Shown here: positions 33,320-34,567 of the stretch, one piece after another | How positions within the stretch are numbered: the stretch's first letter is position 1 | Layout: every line of letters starts with the position of its first letter | DNA from: Bacillus xiamenensis | GTDB lineage: Bacteria > Bacillota > Bacilli > Bacillales > Bacillaceae | Direction: 5' to 3' | DNA: 34,567 nt | NCBI RefSeq assembly: GCF_000300535.1 | Contig: NZ_AMSH01000036.1 | Span: forward strand, 1-34,567 | The notes under the pieces: generated by a model | Database searches by the model: none | Told to the model about the DNA's origin: nothing | What the model saw: only the letters and a program-made list of their open reading frames with translations | Made by a program: the position numbers and the translations under genes

Positions 33320-34111
33320 ATGCCGTATATTACGAAAATTTCTGCTCAGAAAAACAATACAGAGCGCGTGAACATCTTTCTTGATGAAAAGTACGCGTTT
33401 AGCGTGGATCTAGATGTGCTCGTCCAACACGATTTGAAAAAGGGGAAAGAACTGGACGAAGCCGATATCATAGAGATTCAATTCGGTGATGCAGTGAAAA
33501 AAGGATTTCAGCAGGCCGTTGATTATTTATCCTATCGCATGAGATCGGTGAAGGAAGTCACCGATTATTTGACGAAAAAAGACATACCTGCACCTGCTAT
33601 TAGTGAAATTATACACAAATTAAAGCATTACAAGTATGTCAATGATCTTGAATTTGCTGAAGCATATGTGAACACTCACCGAAAAACGAACAGCAAAGGC
33701 CCGTCCGTCCTAAAAAAAGAATTAAAGCTAAAAGGCATAGACGATGACATCATTGAACAAGCGCTATCGCAATATCCGAACGATTTGCAGCTAGAGGAAG
33801 CTGTCAAACAAGTTCTCAAGCTTGTAAAGAAAGAGAAAAATCGTTCTGCAAAAGAGATTGAGCAGCGCATCAAGCTGCAGCTTCAGCGCAAGGGATTTTC
33901 ATTTGATATCATTGATAAAGCCCTTCAAGAAGCCTATGATGGACAAGAAGAGGAAAAGGAAGAAGAAGCCCTCCACTATATGCTGGAGAAGGCAAAACGC
34001 AAGGTAGGATATGACGGGTCATTTGAAAAGAAGATGAAAGTGAAGCAGTTTCTTTACCGGAAAGGCTTTGATCTTAATACAATTGATCACGTTTTAGACA
34101 AAGGGGAATGA
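33320..34111 (+). CDS. recX: RecX, regulator of RecA
   Basis: 263 aa, close to B. subtilis RecX (264). It consists of repeated three-helix units; typical pieces are SYRMRSVKEVTDYLTKKDIP, LKHYKYVNDLEFAEAYV and a final VKQFLYRKGFDLNTIDHVL. RecX binds RecA filaments and modulates strand exchange; in Bacillus it acts in recombination and DNA repair. AAAGGAGTG lies upstream of the ATG. yfhH follows by 3 bases, so the two genes are probably co-transcribed. Confidence 0.93.
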   Translation: MPYITKISAQKNNTERVNIFLDEKYAFSVDLDVLVQHDLKKGKELDEADIIEIQFGDAVKKGFQQAVDYLSYRMRSVKEVTDYLTKKDIPAPAISEIIHKLKHYKYVNDLEFAEAYVNTHRKTNSKGPSVLKKELKLKGIDDDIIEQALSQYPNDLQLEEAVKQVLKLVKKEKNRSAKEIEQRIKLQLQRKGFSFDIIDKALQEAYDGQEEEKEEEALHYMLEKAKRKVGYDGSFEKKMKVKQFLYRKGFDLNTIDHVLDKGE

Positions 34112-34114
34112 CGG

Positions 34115-34429
34115 ATGGAAAAACGCTATAGTGAGATGACAGAATACGAATTAAAGCAGGAGATTGCCGCCCTTTCTGAAAAAGCAAGAAAGGCTGAGCA
34201 GCTCGGCATTGTGAATGAATATGCTGTGTTGGAGCGGAAAATTGACATGGCGAAAGCCTATTTATTAGATCCATCGGCCATTCAGACGAAGACGACCTAT
34301 CACATCAAAGATACGGACGAGCAGTTTTATGTAGAGTATTTGAATGGGGTTTTTGCTTGGGGATACCGAGTATCAGCGCCAGAAACAGAAGATGCACTGC
34401 CGATTTCATTGCTCACGAAAAAGGACTGA
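34115..34429 (+). CDS. yfhH: YfhH (DUF1811)
   Basis: 104 aa, with AAAGGGG 8 bases upstream and a 3-base gap after recX. The N-terminal half is a charged helical hairpin (YSEMTEYELKQEIAALSEKA, then VLERKIDMAKAYLL). The C-terminal half is a small beta domain (YHIKDTDEQFYVEYLNGVFA, WGYRV). This is the DUF1811 family, which is conserved beside recX in Bacillus and has no known function. A terminator stem includes its stop codon. Confidence 0.9.
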   Translation: MEKRYSEMTEYELKQEIAALSEKARKAEQLGIVNEYAVLERKIDMAKAYLLDPSAIQTKTTYHIKDTDEQFYVEYLNGVFAWGYRVSAPETEDALPISLLTKKD

Positions 34430-34446
34430 TCCTAAGATCAGTCCTT
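34423..34446 (+). terminator. Probable terminator after yfhH
   Basis: GGACTGATC (34423-34431) pairs with GATCAGTCC (34436-34444) around CTAA. Only two T follow, so strength is uncertain. Confidence 0.55.
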
Positions 34447-34567
34447 CAGCGTGTAGACAAACCCTCGCATTCTTTGTCAGTCCTGCGTGCCGGTGCTCAC
34501 GAATGTCAAATAAGCTCAGCGACGGTAATAGTAATTCATAGAATGAAAAGGTTATTAGTTATATATG

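Overview
The window looks like chromosome of a Bacillus of the pumilus/safensis/altitudinis group. The protein set is typical low-GC Bacillus, and the right half follows the B. subtilis order yfiT - yfiV - mprF - yfhC - yfhD - yfhE - yfhF - recX - yfhH, with accessory genes inserted. This assignment rests on recall of gene order and protein resemblance; no search was run.

Positions 1-3200: a NERD-domain protein (-), a DUF1835-type protein, a four-helix membrane protein and a decayed short ORF. Positions 3500-13240 form a cell-surface locus. Two 92-93 aa paralogous proteins of unknown function flank an Mga/AtxA-type regulator (-) broken by one in-frame TAG, a 2044-residue LPXTG adhesin, and a class D-like sortase. 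The adhesin carries about five collagen-binding-type repeats and ten CnaB repeats. Adhesin, sortase and the second paralogue read as one operon ending in a strong terminator.

Positions 13250-16560: a TetR - SMR - SMR drug-efflux operon (yvdTSR-like) with a clear palindromic operator, a VanZ-like protein, a DUF6884-like protein, a possible 27-aa ORF and a rhamnogalacturonan acetylesterase-like SGNH hydrolase. Positions 16620-22170 form an iron module: ferredoxin-NADP reductase, a Btr-like AraC activator fused to a binding-protein domain, a siderophore-binding lipoprotein and an exporter-fold ABC half-transporter. Fur boxes precede the reductase and the lipoprotein; no classical FecCD permease is present.

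Positions 22180-25570: a YnfA-type membrane protein, a small possible ORF, a membrane protein, a quinone-reductase-like dehydrogenase, a yfiT (DinB/BstA) pseudogene with an internal deletion, a small membrane protein and a MarR regulator. Positions 25700-34567: mprF, a thioredoxin-like protein, a gene-poor segment with helically phased ACCGCA repeats, a DCC-like protein lacking one cysteine, an NprR/PlcR-type regulator without a visible peptide gene, yfhC behind a Fur-like box, yfhD, yfhE, yfhF, recX and yfhH.

The strongest candidate for something undescribed is the surface locus: duplicated unknown small proteins around an adhesin-sortase pair whose likely regulator is interrupted. Second is the pairing of a siderophore-binding lipoprotein with an exporter-fold ABC protein.
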